Below, one piece after another: positions 26,731-35,653 of a stretch of DNA of 64,000 bases. Origin of the DNA: Vibrio splendidus (GTDB taxonomy: Bacteria > Pseudomonadota > Gammaproteobacteria > Enterobacterales > Vibrionaceae); assembly GCF_003345295.1 (NCBI RefSeq), contig NZ_CP031056.1, positions 124,001 through 188,000 on the forward strand, written 5' to 3'. Each line of letters begins with the position of its first letter. Within the stretch, counting starts at the first letter, position 1. The position numbers were made by a program, and so were the translations under genes. The notes under the pieces are model-generated. The model saw only the letters and a list, made by a program, of their open reading frames with translations. It ran no database searches and was not told the DNA's origin.

Positions 26731-27447
26731 TTATAGCTCAGCGTTGTGGTAAACCTGCTGAACGTCATCACAGTCGTCAAGCATGTCTAAGAACTTCTGG
26801 AACTTCTCAGAATCTTCTTCAGCTACTGGCGTAGTTGTTTGAGGAACGAAAGTGATTTCCTCAACGTCCAGAGTTAGCTCCGGGAACGCAGTGTGTAGTG
26901 CAGTCTTCGTTTTGAAGAACTCAGTCGTTGGAGCGAATACAGTGATAACACCGTCTTCTAGCTCAACGTCAGTCACGTCTACGTCTTCCATCATTAGCGT
27001 TTCTAGGATGATCTCGTCATCTTCGCCAGCAAACTGGAATACAGCTTGGTGAGCGAACATGTGAGAAACAGTACCTTCAACACCGATTTTCGCGCCAGTT
27101 TTAACGAAACATTGGCGAACGTCTTGGAAAGTACGGTTGCCGTTGTCAGTTAGACAGTCAACGATTACGCTTGTGCCACCAGGGCCGAAACCTTCGTAAC
27201 GAGCTGGTTGGAAGTCTTCACCGCCGCCGCCGTTCGCTTTATCGATCGCTTTGTCGATAACGTGAGCTGGTACTTGGTCTTTCTTAGCTTTAGCAATCAG
27301 GTGCTTAAGAGGTAAGTTCATGTCTGGGTCAGAGCTGCCGTTCTTAGCCAGTACGTAAATCTCTTTACCGTATTTAGAATAAACTTTAATTTTTGCGCCT
27401 GCAGTTTTCGCCATTGAGGCCTTGCGCACTTCAAAACTTCTTCCCAT
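26731..27447 (-). CDS. yeeN: YebC/PmpR family protein, YeeN subtype
   Basis: 238 residues matching the YebC/TACO1 fold. Conserved segments are IKVYSKYGKEIYVLAKNG, HVIDKAIDKANGGG and ARYEGFGPGG in the first domain, and the closing DDCDDVQQVYHNAEL. The N-terminal MGRSFEVRK and overall order match E. coli YeeN rather than YebC. YebC-family proteins bind DNA as regulators, and some have been shown to relieve ribosome stalling at proline stretches; which applies to this paralogue is open. It is a single-gene unit. Confidence 0.92.
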   Translation of the reverse strand: MGRSFEVRKASMAKTAGAKIKVYSKYGKEIYVLAKNGSSDPDMNLPLKHLIAKAKKDQVPAHVIDKAIDKANGGGGEDFQPARYEGFGPGGTSVIVDCLTDNGNRTFQDVRQCFVKTGAKIGVEGTVSHMFAHQAVFQFAGEDDEIILETLMMEDVDVTDVELEDGVITVFAPTTEFFKTKTALHTAFPELTLDVEEITFVPQTTTPVAEEDSEKFQKFLDMLDDCDDVQQVYHNAEL

Positions 27448-27543
27448 CGGGATCTTCTCTCTGATTCAATTAACGGAGCAAATTCTAGCAAATTACTGTG
27501 TCATTTCAATTCTACAGCTTTGCTGGGTAAGGTTTATGTGCGT

Positions 27544-27753
27544 TTATGCGACACCCATTACCCGTTTGTATTTTTCTACAGACTGATCAAACCAAGCCTT
27601 TTCTTCTGGGTCACCTAGCTTCATTGCTTCTTCAACAATGGCTTCAGGGCCACATTTCGCCTGCTTCAATTTCCATACAAGAAACGATGCCTGCTTATCC
27701 AGTTCGATTTTATTTTTCTCACTGGGTGGAAGGAGTGAAAGGTTGATAGACAT
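27544..27753 (-). CDS. Small DUF3283-like protein
   Basis: 69 residues from the ATG at 27753; the frame is open further upstream but those residues do not look like protein. The sequence (LSLLPPSEKNKIELDKQAS, then AWFDQSVEKYKRVMGVA) has the compact helical look of the Vibrio DUF3283 family, which I recall only by pattern. It is cytoplasmic with no signal or membrane segment. Function unknown. Confidence 0.7.
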   Translation of the reverse strand: MSINLSLLPPSEKNKIELDKQASFLVWKLKQAKCGPEAIVEEAMKLGDPEEKAWFDQSVEKYKRVMGVA

Positions 27754-28003
27754 TATTAGCCTTCGTCTGTAATACACTTGGCCGAGAAATATATCATAGA
27801 GCAGCCTCATAAAACCAATACTATGAGCAATAGAGGGGGTTGTCGGACGAGAAAGCAACAAGTCACTGATGCAGGTCAAGCTAGTTTGGGAAAGTGCGTT
27901 TGGCTAAAGAGCCGTTACAAGATAAAAAGTAGGGGGGTAAATGTTATCTTTGTATGGCCAATACTGCTGCATTTCGAGAAAAGCAGCAGCATAACTAACA
28001 CGC

Positions 28004-28354
28004 TTACTCTATATTAGTAAAAGCTTGGCAAGGGAGGTCTAAAGGAACTTCAAAAGTGACTCTATGAGCAATGTTTGATTCATCTAAGTTTTTAATACCG
28101 CCTCCGATAGAGAAAACTGATAATTTGGCTTTTGCGCTAGCATCAACATCAGTGCTTTCTTTTACTTGGATTGCTATATCAAATTTAATAGTTTGCTTTG
28201 GTGGCTTTTCAGGGTGTACATCAAAACCAACATCAATAAACGTTGCATGAGGATTAACAGTGCCACCTAACGAAGAAACCTCTTGAGCAGCATCATTCAC
28301 GCCTTTTACTATCTGTACTAACGTCTCTTTAATATACTCATCTAACTGCATCAT
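28004..28354 (-). CDS. Uncharacterised small cytoplasmic protein, trypco2-like pattern
   Basis: 116 residues. The N-terminal helix QLDEYIKETLVQIVKGV is followed by beta strands with FDIAIQVKES and a C-terminal segment HRVTFEVPLDLP. The layout resembles small proteins that accompany trypsin-like or signalling modules in other bacteria (trypsin-co-occurring type); that link is only pattern memory. No protease gene is nearby. The gene is A+T-rich, stands alone and may be acquired. Confidence 0.65.
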   Translation of the reverse strand: MMQLDEYIKETLVQIVKGVNDAAQEVSSLGGTVNPHATFIDVGFDVHPEKPPKQTIKFDIAIQVKESTDVDASAKAKLSVFSIGGGIKNLDESNIAHRVTFEVPLDLPCQAFTNIE

Positions 28355-28533
28355 TTAACTCGATTCATCACGCTTATCAAAGTATCATAATACCAATATA
28401 GAACTGCAGTTGCATAACATTATTCTTTTGAGATTTATGAGTTTTTGATACGCTAAATTGAAAGCAGAGCAGGGGTATGTGGTCGCTAATAGCTAGGTCA
28501 AACTTACCCTGAGATACATCAAAGGCATAAACC

Positions 28534-29634
28534 CTACTCAGGCAATAGATAGCGGGTGCTTCGTCCGCCAGAACCAGATTTGACTAAGCAGCCATGCTCA
28601 ATCAAAGCGTTCAAATGACGTGTTGCAGTGGCACTACTTACCTTTGCTACCTTTTTATATTGACTAGCATTTATACCTTCTGAAAAATCACCATCGAGCA
28701 TCCTATTCAACACTTTTACTTGCTCTGCCGTCAGCTTGGTTTGATCAACACTTCGCCAATAATTGGTCTTATAAACCGTTTGATCGACCTCAGCAAAAAC
28801 ACCTGTAAACGTCTCGTCTAACGTATCTAAGAACCACATCAACCAATCGCTGATATCGAGCCCCCCTTTCTGGGTACGCTCCAATATCTCGTAGTAATGC
28901 TTGCGGTTAGCGAGAATCCCCACCGACATCGCATAGAAACGTACCGACTGCTGCTCGGCCTGTGCTAACGCCAAGTCGGTCAACAATCGAGTAATACGAC
29001 CATTACCATCATCTAACGGGTGTAAGGTAATAAACCAAAGGTGAGTTATCGCAGCTCTAAGTAAGGGATCGAGTGTAGCGTCGGTAAGTGAATCATTAAA
29101 CCATGTGATAAATGTATCTAACTCAGCATCAAGAATGTCTCGGCTAGGCGCTTCAAAGTGCACAGTTGGGCGGTCAATTCTTCCTGATACCACTTGCATC
29201 GGAGCGTCACCTCGTAGCTGACCTCCAACTACAGGGTTAAACATGGTGTAGCCCTGAGGAAACAGCCTATCGTGCCAATGCAAAACCCTATCAAGCGCTA
29301 GTGGCTCTGTGAGGTTCTGCACCGCATCCAACATAATTTCAGCTAAACCATCGGTTTGTTCTGTCGTAGGAAAAGGTCGCTCTTCACTCACGCCAAGTTT
29401 GTTGGCTAAAGAAGAACGAACAGAGAAGGCATTCAGCTTTTCTCCTTCTATCGCACTGGAGTGGACAATGTTAGCTAGCAAAGTATCGAGCATTGTTTGC
29501 GTTTGATCTGCGGATTGAGAGGTTATCTTGCCTAATAGAATGCCCTGATTAAGCCGTACTTCTCTTAACCTCACGCCTATTTTCTGATTATCCCAAACAA
29601 AGTTTGGCCAATTATCTTGCTGCCAAATCCACAT
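28534..29634 (-). CDS. Fic family protein (DUF4172 N-terminus, C-terminal winged helix)
   Basis: 366 residues from the ATG at 29634, where the family typically begins (MWIWQQDNWPNF, the DUF4172 region); GGGGCG precedes it. An earlier ATG at 29670 lacks a ribosome site. The inhibitory motif SSAIEG (S/TxxxEG, about residues 59-64) precedes the catalytic Fic motif HPLDDGNGRITR (catalytic His at about 205), which has Leu in place of the usual Phe. The C-terminus is a winged helix (VAKVSSATATRHLNALIEHG). Fic enzymes attach AMP to target proteins; the inhibitory helix keeps them off. The DNA-binding domain suggests autoregulation through the repeats at 29665. Confidence 0.92.
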   Translation of the reverse strand: MWIWQQDNWPNFVWDNQKIGVRLREVRLNQGILLGKITSQSADQTQTMLDTLLANIVHSSAIEGEKLNAFSVRSSLANKLGVSEERPFPTTEQTDGLAEIMLDAVQNLTEPLALDRVLHWHDRLFPQGYTMFNPVVGGQLRGDAPMQVVSGRIDRPTVHFEAPSRDILDAELDTFITWFNDSLTDATLDPLLRAAITHLWFITLHPLDDGNGRITRLLTDLALAQAEQQSVRFYAMSVGILANRKHYYEILERTQKGGLDISDWLMWFLDTLDETFTGVFAEVDQTVYKTNYWRSVDQTKLTAEQVKVLNRMLDGDFSEGINASQYKKVAKVSSATATRHLNALIEHGCLVKSGSGGRSTRYLLPE

Positions 29635-29664
29635 ATTACGCCCCATGATGCGAAAGTCACACTT

Positions 29665-29741
29665 ATTCAAATCACATTATGAGCCGTTTAAGATTATTAT
29701 TCAAATCATAAAGTGAGTCGAATAATGGGATATTCAAATCA
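29665..29741. promoter_or_regulatory. Three direct repeats ATTCAAATCA upstream of fic
   Basis: The decamer ATTCAAATCA occurs at 29665-29674, 29699-29708 and 29732-29741, 34 and 33 bp apart, each followed within about 10 bp by GAG. The even spacing and location at the promoter point to operator sites, probably for the winged helix of the Fic protein itself. Confidence 0.6.
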
Positions 29742-29777
29742 TTGAGGCTGGAGAAGTACTTCTCCAGCCCAGAAGGA

Positions 29778-30116
29778 CTATTCACTCACCGAGAACACAT
29801 CGCAGCGTGAAGCGCAGATGAAGTCGTTTTTGTGTAGGCCTTTGATTGAGTGGCTCCACCACGTTACGGTCACTTTGCCCCACTCCAATAAGATCGAAGG
29901 GTGATGGAATTCTTCTTCTGCTAACTCTGACACTTTATTGCTGAATGCCCATGCTTGTTTGTAGTTCTTAAACTTGAACACCTTCTCAAGCTGTGGGATG
30001 CCATCTCTTTCCATGATCTGCCAATCAGATAGCTCCAACAGTAAAGATTGTTGGTCATCTTTATTGAGGGCAATCGCGTCGATACTGCAGGCTTCGCATT
30101 TTTGTTCATTCAACAT
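29778..30116 (-). CDS. phhB: Pterin-4-alpha-carbinolamine dehydratase
   Basis: 112 residues from the ATG at 30116, which overlaps the end of phhA by 11 bp; a start seven codons upstream is less likely. The family core is complete: FKFKNYKQAWAFSNKVSELA, then EEFHHPSILLEW with the catalytic His pair, and VTVTWWSHSIKGLHKND. It dehydrates the pterin carbinolamine formed by phenylalanine hydroxylase so that the cofactor can be recycled. Coupled to phhA. Confidence 0.96.
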   Translation of the reverse strand: MLNEQKCEACSIDAIALNKDDQQSLLLELSDWQIMERDGIPQLEKVFKFKNYKQAWAFSNKVSELAEEEFHHPSILLEWGKVTVTWWSHSIKGLHKNDFICASRCDVFSVSE

Positions 30117-30900
30117 GTGTTGGTTCCTTAGGTTCAAAAAGTGGTGGTAGTAATCCCTCGTCTATAGCGAGATCTGCTTGCTGCAATAGGTTTTCCTGAC
30201 TGATTTTGAAGAGCTCAGACAGCTCATCAATCACGTAATATTTCGGTTGTATAATATCGATACGATAAGGCGTTCTTAGCACGGTTTGCAGGTCAAACCG
30301 CTCACGAACGGCCAAGTCCCCTCCCAACGCATACATGGTTTCCGCCGGAGACGAAAGAATGCCGCCGCCATAGATTTTCAGCCTATGACCTTCTTTTACT
30401 AAACCGAACTCGACTGTAAACCAATACAAACGGGCAAGATACGCGCGTTGTTTGGCTGTCGCTGCTTGGCCTAATTTTCCGTAATGCTCAGTGAATTTCG
30501 CAAAATCGGCATTAGTCAGCATGGCACAATGGCCAAAAATTTCATGAAAGAAATCAGGTTCTTGTAAGTAATCGAACTCGTCTCGCGTTCTCAGAAATGT
30601 CGCGACTGGGAATTTCTTGTTGGCGAGCAAATCAAAGAAACGGTCGAAATCGATTAACGCAGGTACAGGCTGTACCTGCCAACCCGTTGTTTCCATTAGC
30701 ACTTTATTTATCTCTGGAAGCTGGGGAACTCTGTCTAATGGCAGATCCAGCAGGGTCAAACCGTGCAAATAGGCATCGCATGCGCGGTCATTAATGACGT
30801 CCAGTTGCCTTCTCACTAAGTCGTGCCAAATGGCGTCTTCTTCGAGGCTCCACTCAACCCATCCCTCTTGGCTCACGGGCTTAGAATGATATTGAGTCAT
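30106..30900 (-). CDS. phhA: Phenylalanine 4-monooxygenase
   Basis: 264 residues, the size of bacterial phenylalanine hydroxylases. Iron ligands are the two His of HEIFGHC and the Glu of YWFTVEFGL. It oxidises phenylalanine to tyrosine with tetrahydropterin and oxygen and feeds the tyrosine pathway encoded at 34.9-38.9 kb. PhhB overlaps its 3' end. A TyrR-like box lies 89 bp upstream of the start. Confidence 0.97.
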   Translation of the reverse strand: MTQYHSKPVSQEGWVEWSLEEDAIWHDLVRRQLDVINDRACDAYLHGLTLLDLPLDRVPQLPEINKVLMETTGWQVQPVPALIDFDRFFDLLANKKFPVATFLRTRDEFDYLQEPDFFHEIFGHCAMLTNADFAKFTEHYGKLGQAATAKQRAYLARLYWFTVEFGLVKEGHRLKIYGGGILSSPAETMYALGGDLAVRERFDLQTVLRTPYRIDIIQPKYYVIDELSELFKISQENLLQQADLAIDEGLLPPLFEPKEPTHVE

Positions 30901-30988
30901 TACACACCTCCTTTCGAATGTCTCCCTTTAAGCCTATCTCCACTCCTTATATCCGCCAATTTGCGCTATTTTTCGAAACAAGCGATCG

Positions 30989-31006
30989 TGTAACATTTTA
31001 TTTACA
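30989..31006. promoter_or_regulatory. TyrR-like box in the phhA / aacS divergent region
   Basis: TGTAAC-ATTTTA-TTTACA matches the TyrR/PhhR consensus TGTAAA-N6-TTTACA at 11 of 12 fixed positions. It lies 89 bp from phhA and 94 bp from aacS, so it could serve either. Confidence 0.7.
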
Positions 31007-31099
31007 CAATTCCGAAATCCCCTTATTTTGCTGATCTTTTGACTTTGTAAAACCTAAATACCAGACTGAAATCGTTAACTTTTTGTTAAAGGTAAAGGA

Positions 31100-33151
31100 A
31101 TGCACGAGAGCAATAAGCCAATTTGGCAACCTAGCGACCAGCGTATCGCACACGCCAACGTAACCCGATTTATGGATAGCCTCGATCAGCAGGGCATACT
31201 CGAACGGAAATTGAAAAACTACACGGATCTCCATCAATGGTCTGTGGAACATCCCGAGTCGTTTTGGCAGAACGTATGGCAGTTTTGTGGAATGGTGGGG
31301 TCGCAGGACAGTATTGATAACGCACAAAGAGAGCTCATAAAAACTCAAGGCGAGAGCCGCTGGCAGCAACCAAAATCGAATCGCGATGCGGTATGGTTCC
31401 CGAATGCTCATGTAAACTATGCCGAAAACTTGCTGCATTCATCAAAAACGTTGCCAAACGAGCTTGCGATTTGGTTTGAGAATGAGCGAGGTGAACAACA
31501 GAGTTATACATGGCAAACCCTATCTGAAGAAATCTCTCGTATTCAACGGTGGCTCGTGGATTGTGGCGTTCAACAAGGCGATGTGGTTGCCGCTTATACG
31601 CCTTACCTACCACAAACCGTAATAGCGATGTTAGCAACCACCAGCTTAGGCGCAATTTGGACGTCAACCTCGCCTGATTTTGGCGTCGAGAGTGTGATTG
31701 AGCGCTTTGGCCAAGTGAAACCAAAGGTGCTGTTCACCTGCGATGGCTACACCTTCAATGGCAAAACGTTCGATATGACGGACAAAAACCGTGAAATCAT
31801 CGAGCACTTAAACGAATTAAAACAGGTGTGTGAGATCGATTATTTGAAACCGACTCGTGATTTAGAGAAGAGCCATTTAGAGAAGCGCGATTTAGAGAAA
31901 AACAAAGTTGAACATGATGTGTCGATCCAAAGCTGGAAAAACATCATTAGTTACTATCAACCAAAACCTCTTCGATTTACTCGTGTCGGCTTCAATGAAC
32001 CTCTGTTTGTACTCTACTCTTCTGGCACCACGGGCAAGCCAAAGTGTATTGTGCATTCTGTCGGCGGCACTACCATCAATCACCTAAAAGAGCATCAACT
32101 TCACTGTGATATAAAGCCAAACGATCGCGTGTTCTACTACACCACTTGTGGTTGGATGATGTGGAACTGGCACGTCTCTGCGCTCGCCAGTGGTGCGTGT
32201 TTGGTGATATTTGATGGTAGCCCAGTTTATCCGCAACCTAACGTTCTGTGGGATTTAGCGCAGCGAGCTGATGTATCGACATTTGGCACTTCAGCCAAGT
32301 ATCTAGAGGCGATTGAGAAAGCGGAACTCTCACCGATCGACAGTCACTCGCTTCCTCATTTGAGAACACTGTGCTCGACGGGTTCTGTGCTCTACCCAGA
32401 GCAGTTTGATTATGTTTACAACCACATCAAACAAGACCTGCATTTAGCGTCCATTTCTGGCGGTACGGACATTTGTGGCTGCTTTGTTTTAGGCAACCCT
32501 ATCTCGCCTGTGTATCGCGGTGAGTGCCAACAGGCCGGGCTTGGCGTCGACATCAAGGTGTTCAATTCGTCGGGTCAAAAGGTCAATCACGAACGCGGCG
32601 AACTGGTGTGTGTAAATTCCCTACCCAACTTCCCTGTTGGCTTCTGGAATGACACCGGAGAGCGCTATCACAGCACTTATTGGGATAGATTCGATAATGT
32701 GTGGCATCACGGTGACGAAGTCGCACAGAGCGTGCATGGTGGCTACCTGTTCTATGGACGAGGTGACACCACACTCAATCCTGGTGGCGTGCGAATTGGT
32801 ACCGCTGAAATCTATCAACAAGTGAACACCATTGAGGGCATCATAGACTCCATCGCTGTGGGTAAAGATGTCGACCGCAATGAGCAGATCTGGTTGTTCG
32901 TTCAACTGCAGCAAGGTGTGAGTCTAGATGAAACGTTACTGACAGCCATCAAGAGGAAGCTCAAATCATCATGCTCACCAAGGCATGTGCCAAGCCAAAT
33001 TTTTGCGATCAGCGACGTGCCAAAAACACGCTCAGGAAAACTGGTAGAACTGGCGGTGAAACAGGTGATCAATGGCAAGAGTGTAGAAAATCTCGGTGCC
33101 ATTGCTAACGCCGAGGTTTTGGAAGAGATAAAGCGTGTTGTTTCGCCTTAG
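31100..33151 (+). CDS. aacS: Acetoacetyl-CoA synthetase
   Basis: 683 residues with the acyl-CoA synthetase layout: P-loop SSGTTGKPKCIVH, the A5 region GGTDICGCF, and the C-terminal catalytic Lys in PKTRSGK. The segment CGWMMWNWHVSALASGA and length are typical of AacS rather than acetyl-CoA synthetase. It activates acetoacetate, the end product of tyrosine catabolism, so it completes the pathway encoded around it. A 15-bp repeat inside the gene (31859-31903) gives three copies of a Leu-Glu-Lys motif at about residue 255. The ribosome site AAAGGTAAAGG precedes the ATG. Confidence 0.95.
   Translation: MHESNKPIWQPSDQRIAHANVTRFMDSLDQQGILERKLKNYTDLHQWSVEHPESFWQNVWQFCGMVGSQDSIDNAQRELIKTQGESRWQQPKSNRDAVWFPNAHVNYAENLLHSSKTLPNELAIWFENERGEQQSYTWQTLSEEISRIQRWLVDCGVQQGDVVAAYTPYLPQTVIAMLATTSLGAIWTSTSPDFGVESVIERFGQVKPKVLFTCDGYTFNGKTFDMTDKNREIIEHLNELKQVCEIDYLKPTRDLEKSHLEKRDLEKNKVEHDVSIQSWKNIISYYQPKPLRFTRVGFNEPLFVLYSSGTTGKPKCIVHSVGGTTINHLKEHQLHCDIKPNDRVFYYTTCGWMMWNWHVSALASGACLVIFDGSPVYPQPNVLWDLAQRADVSTFGTSAKYLEAIEKAELSPIDSHSLPHLRTLCSTGSVLYPEQFDYVYNHIKQDLHLASISGGTDICGCFVLGNPISPVYRGECQQAGLGVDIKVFNSSGQKVNHERGELVCVNSLPNFPVGFWNDTGERYHSTYWDRFDNVWHHGDEVAQSVHGGYLFYGRGDTTLNPGGVRIGTAEIYQQVNTIEGIIDSIAVGKDVDRNEQIWLFVQLQQGVSLDETLLTAIKRKLKSSCSPRHVPSQIFAISDVPKTRSGKLVELAVKQVINGKSVENLGAIANAEVLEEIKRVVSP
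31859..31903 (+). repeat. 15-bp tandem repeat inside aacS
   Basis: Three units of GATTTAGAGAAGAGC type (positions 31859, 31874 and 31889), encoding D/H-Leu-Glu-Lys-X three times in a surface-like loop. Confidence 0.88.
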
Positions 33152-33759
33152 TATTTAGACCAAGAACGTGGCGAGCTATCTCCAATTTTCACTTGGCTGT
33201 CAGATAACATCTAGAGTAAAGGCAGCCGATTGAAAACCGATGACTGAGTGAAGCAAGCAACGGGAGAAGCATTAAACACTGAACACTTTAAGCAGCCCTT
33301 GATTGGCCAATAAAAACCGAATCTAAACTACTCTTTAAGCTCGTGAACCCCCACCTCAGTTTTGCCCCGTACCGTTTCTAAAGTTCTTAATGAGATCTGA
33401 ACGTCATATTTAAAACAAAAATGTTAAATTATTCATTTTTTTGGCTGAGATAATATTCACTAAAGACGAATCATTTATACAAAAAAAGAGTCCACCACTG
33501 GATTGTATCCCAGCTTATGGATATTTAATCGAATTATAATAATTTCCGCTCCCACAGCTCTATTTCTAGTGAAATGATAATTTGATAGCTATCACATTTA
33601 GAACAGTTATTTTCCCATACTATCTCGGCATGTCAATTACTTAAGAGTAATTAAAAAACCTAGTCATTGTTATTAATAAGCTTGAGTTTAATTATAAACA
33701 AGCGGTTAATCCCTACGTAAAATAAATAAAATCATTATTAAATGATCGGAGACATTATC
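33152..33759. promoter_or_regulatory. Long A+T-rich region upstream of arcC
   Basis: 608 bp without a gene. I see no clear terminator after aacS. The right half is very A+T-rich and contains the FNR/CRP-like site at 33582. ArgR-like stretches (for example TTAAATTATTCATTTT near 33425) are too degenerate to call. Confidence 0.5.
33582..33595. promoter_or_regulatory. FNR-like box upstream of arcC
   Basis: TTGAT-AGCT-ATCAC matches the FNR consensus TTGAT-N4-ATCAA at 9 of 10 positions; extended by TTTGATAGCTATCACA it also fits a CRP site. It lies about 165 bp before the arcC start. Confidence 0.5.
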
Positions 33760-34689
33760 ATGCGGATAGTATTAGCTTTAGGCGGTAACGCTCTTTTAGC
33801 AAGAGGCCAAGCATTAACGGCTGAGAACCAACGTGAAAATATAATCAAATCAGCGGCGAGTATTGCAGCAATCGCACGCGAGCATGAGATTGTTATCGTT
33901 CATGGTAATGGCCCACAAGTAGGTTTGTTGATGGAACAAAACGCGGCTTATAGCGAATATTCGCCAGAGACTACCCCATACCCAATGGATGTACTCGGCT
34001 CTCAAACCTGTGGCATGGTGGGCTACATGTTACAACAAGAGTTAAGAAACATTGACCCTGAATTAGACGTAGCGACGCTAGTCACGCAAACTGAAGTATG
34101 CAAAAAAGACCCTGCGTTTGCTAACCCGACTAAATTTGTTGGCCCTGTATATACAGAGCAACGAGCTAAAGAATTAATGGCTCAAAGCACAATGCAATTT
34201 AAAGCTGATGGCGAGTACTACCGACGCGTTGTGCCTTCTCCTATGCCAAAAAGCATTGTTGAAATTCAGCAAATTGAAACACTTCTAGATACAGAAAACC
34301 TTGTTATCGCTTGTGGCGGCGGCGGTGTTCCCGTGAGTATTGAGCAAGGTAAGAGTAGTGGTGTAGAGTGCGTAATTGACAAAGATCTTACGGCTGAACT
34401 ACTGGCTGAAAAAATCCATGCCGACTTATTTATTATCTTAACCGATGGGTCGATTTTCCGTAACTATGGTAAAGAAGACCAAGCAGAAATGAAGCAAGCA
34501 ACGCCTGCTGGTTTAGCAGAATTTTCATTCCCTGCTGGTTCTATGGGGCCAAAAATTGATGCCGTTTGTAAATTCGTTGAAGCTGGATTGGGTAATGCGG
34601 CGATTGGTTCATTATTTGATTTAGATAAAATAATCACCAATGAAGCTGGTACTCTGATTACAAAAGGCGAAGGTATTGTTTATTACTAA
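33760..34689 (+). CDS. arcC: Carbamate kinase
   Basis: 309 residues from the ATG at 33760, which has GGAG 9 nt upstream; an ATG six codons earlier would overlap that site. The amino-acid-kinase core is plain: VLALGGNALLARGQ, HGNGPQVGLL, MDVLGSQTCGMVGYML, ACGGGGVPV and DKDLTAELLA. It makes ATP and ammonia/CO2 from carbamoyl phosphate and ADP. In the arginine deiminase pathway it follows arcA and arcB, but neither is near, so its carbamoyl-phosphate source is encoded elsewhere. An anaerobic FNR-type site upstream fits this role. Confidence 0.95.
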   Translation: MRIVLALGGNALLARGQALTAENQRENIIKSAASIAAIAREHEIVIVHGNGPQVGLLMEQNAAYSEYSPETTPYPMDVLGSQTCGMVGYMLQQELRNIDPELDVATLVTQTEVCKKDPAFANPTKFVGPVYTEQRAKELMAQSTMQFKADGEYYRRVVPSPMPKSIVEIQQIETLLDTENLVIACGGGGVPVSIEQGKSSGVECVIDKDLTAELLAEKIHADLFIILTDGSIFRNYGKEDQAEMKQATPAGLAEFSFPAGSMGPKIDAVCKFVEAGLGNAAIGSLFDLDKIITNEAGTLITKGEGIVYY

Positions 34690-34728
34690 GATTATCGAGC
34701 AATAAGCGTCACCAATATAAAGCCATTA

Positions 34729-34766
34729 AACAAGCCTCTTAATTTAATTATAATGAGGCTTGTTTT
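34729..34766 (+). terminator. Terminator after arcC
   Basis: Stem AACAAGCCTC / GAGGCTTGTT with a long A+T-rich loop, followed by a T-rich tract. Confidence 0.75.
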
Positions 34767-34927
34767 GTTAGTGCCATTTCAATGGCTAATTTAGATAAAT
34801 ATTCATACGGTTAGCTAATTAAACCTGAAAAGAATGAATACATGACATTTGAAATATACCAAATATTAATTATAACGTGACTTAATCCAAATAACGTTTC
34901 CAGTTCATTGAAAACAATTCAATACGT

Positions 34928-35632
34928 TCACATCGGTGCATTCGCATCCGCTTGGTTCTCCGGCATTGCCTCGATAAACGCGGGTAATTGGTTACACGCT
35001 TCGACAATCGAGTTAATCAGCGGATACGGCAACATATCAACGCCAAAGCGCAACGCGTTATACACCTGCGGCACTATGCAGATATCGACAATGCATGGTG
35101 AATCGGTGAGGCTATAAACTGAATCTCCATGTGTTTTTCTGTGCTTCGCTAACTTCTCTTCTAGTGCACGGAAACCTTGGCTCATCCAATAGTGAAGCCA
35201 ATCCATTTTCATCTCTTGTTCGCAAGATAATTCTCTCTCCAAATACTGCAACACGCGCAGGTTGTTCAGAGGATGAATTTCCATCGCAATATCCTGAGCC
35301 ATCGCCAGTGCTTGATAGCGCAATGGTGTTTGCTCTGGAATCAACAAGTTGTCTGGGCTGCTCTCACACAAATAGTTTTCGTCCAAGTATTGCAAAATCG
35401 TCAGCGACTGATTGAGTTGAACGTCACCATCCACCAGCACCGGCACTAATTCACTGGCATTGAGATCGCGATATTGTGGAGCATGCTGCTCGCCGCCATT
35501 ACGCACCAAATGCACCGATTTAGACTCGTAGTTGAGTTGCTTCAGGTTTAATCCAATACGCACTCGATAGGCTGCGGACGAGCGCCAGTAACCGTAAAGT
35601 ATAATGTTCTTGTTCACGATGCTCTCGCTCAT
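34928..35632 (-). CDS. maiA: Maleylacetoacetate isomerase (zeta-class GST)
   Basis: 234 residues of the glutathione S-transferase zeta class. The N-terminal motif WRSSAAYRVRIGLNLK carries the catalytic Ser pair and Arg, followed by the thioredoxin-fold cis-Pro region (SELVPVLVDG) and an all-helical C-terminal domain with VDICIVPQVYNA. It isomerises maleylacetoacetate to fumarylacetoacetate with glutathione. Last gene of the hpd-hmgA-fahA-maiA operon, 21 bp after the hydrolase gene. Confidence 0.95.
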   Translation of the reverse strand: MSESIVNKNIILYGYWRSSAAYRVRIGLNLKQLNYESKSVHLVRNGGEQHAPQYRDLNASELVPVLVDGDVQLNQSLTILQYLDENYLCESSPDNLLIPEQTPLRYQALAMAQDIAMEIHPLNNLRVLQYLERELSCEQEMKMDWLHYWMSQGFRALEEKLAKHRKTHGDSVYSLTDSPCIVDICIVPQVYNALRFGVDMLPYPLINSIVEACNQLPAFIEAMPENQADANAPM

Positions 35633-35653
35633 ACAGAAATCCTATTACGTGGA

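Noticed and set aside
33415..33480. Possible ArgR boxes upstream of arcC
   Set aside because: The A+T-rich sequence gives several partial matches and none keeps the conserved palindrome.
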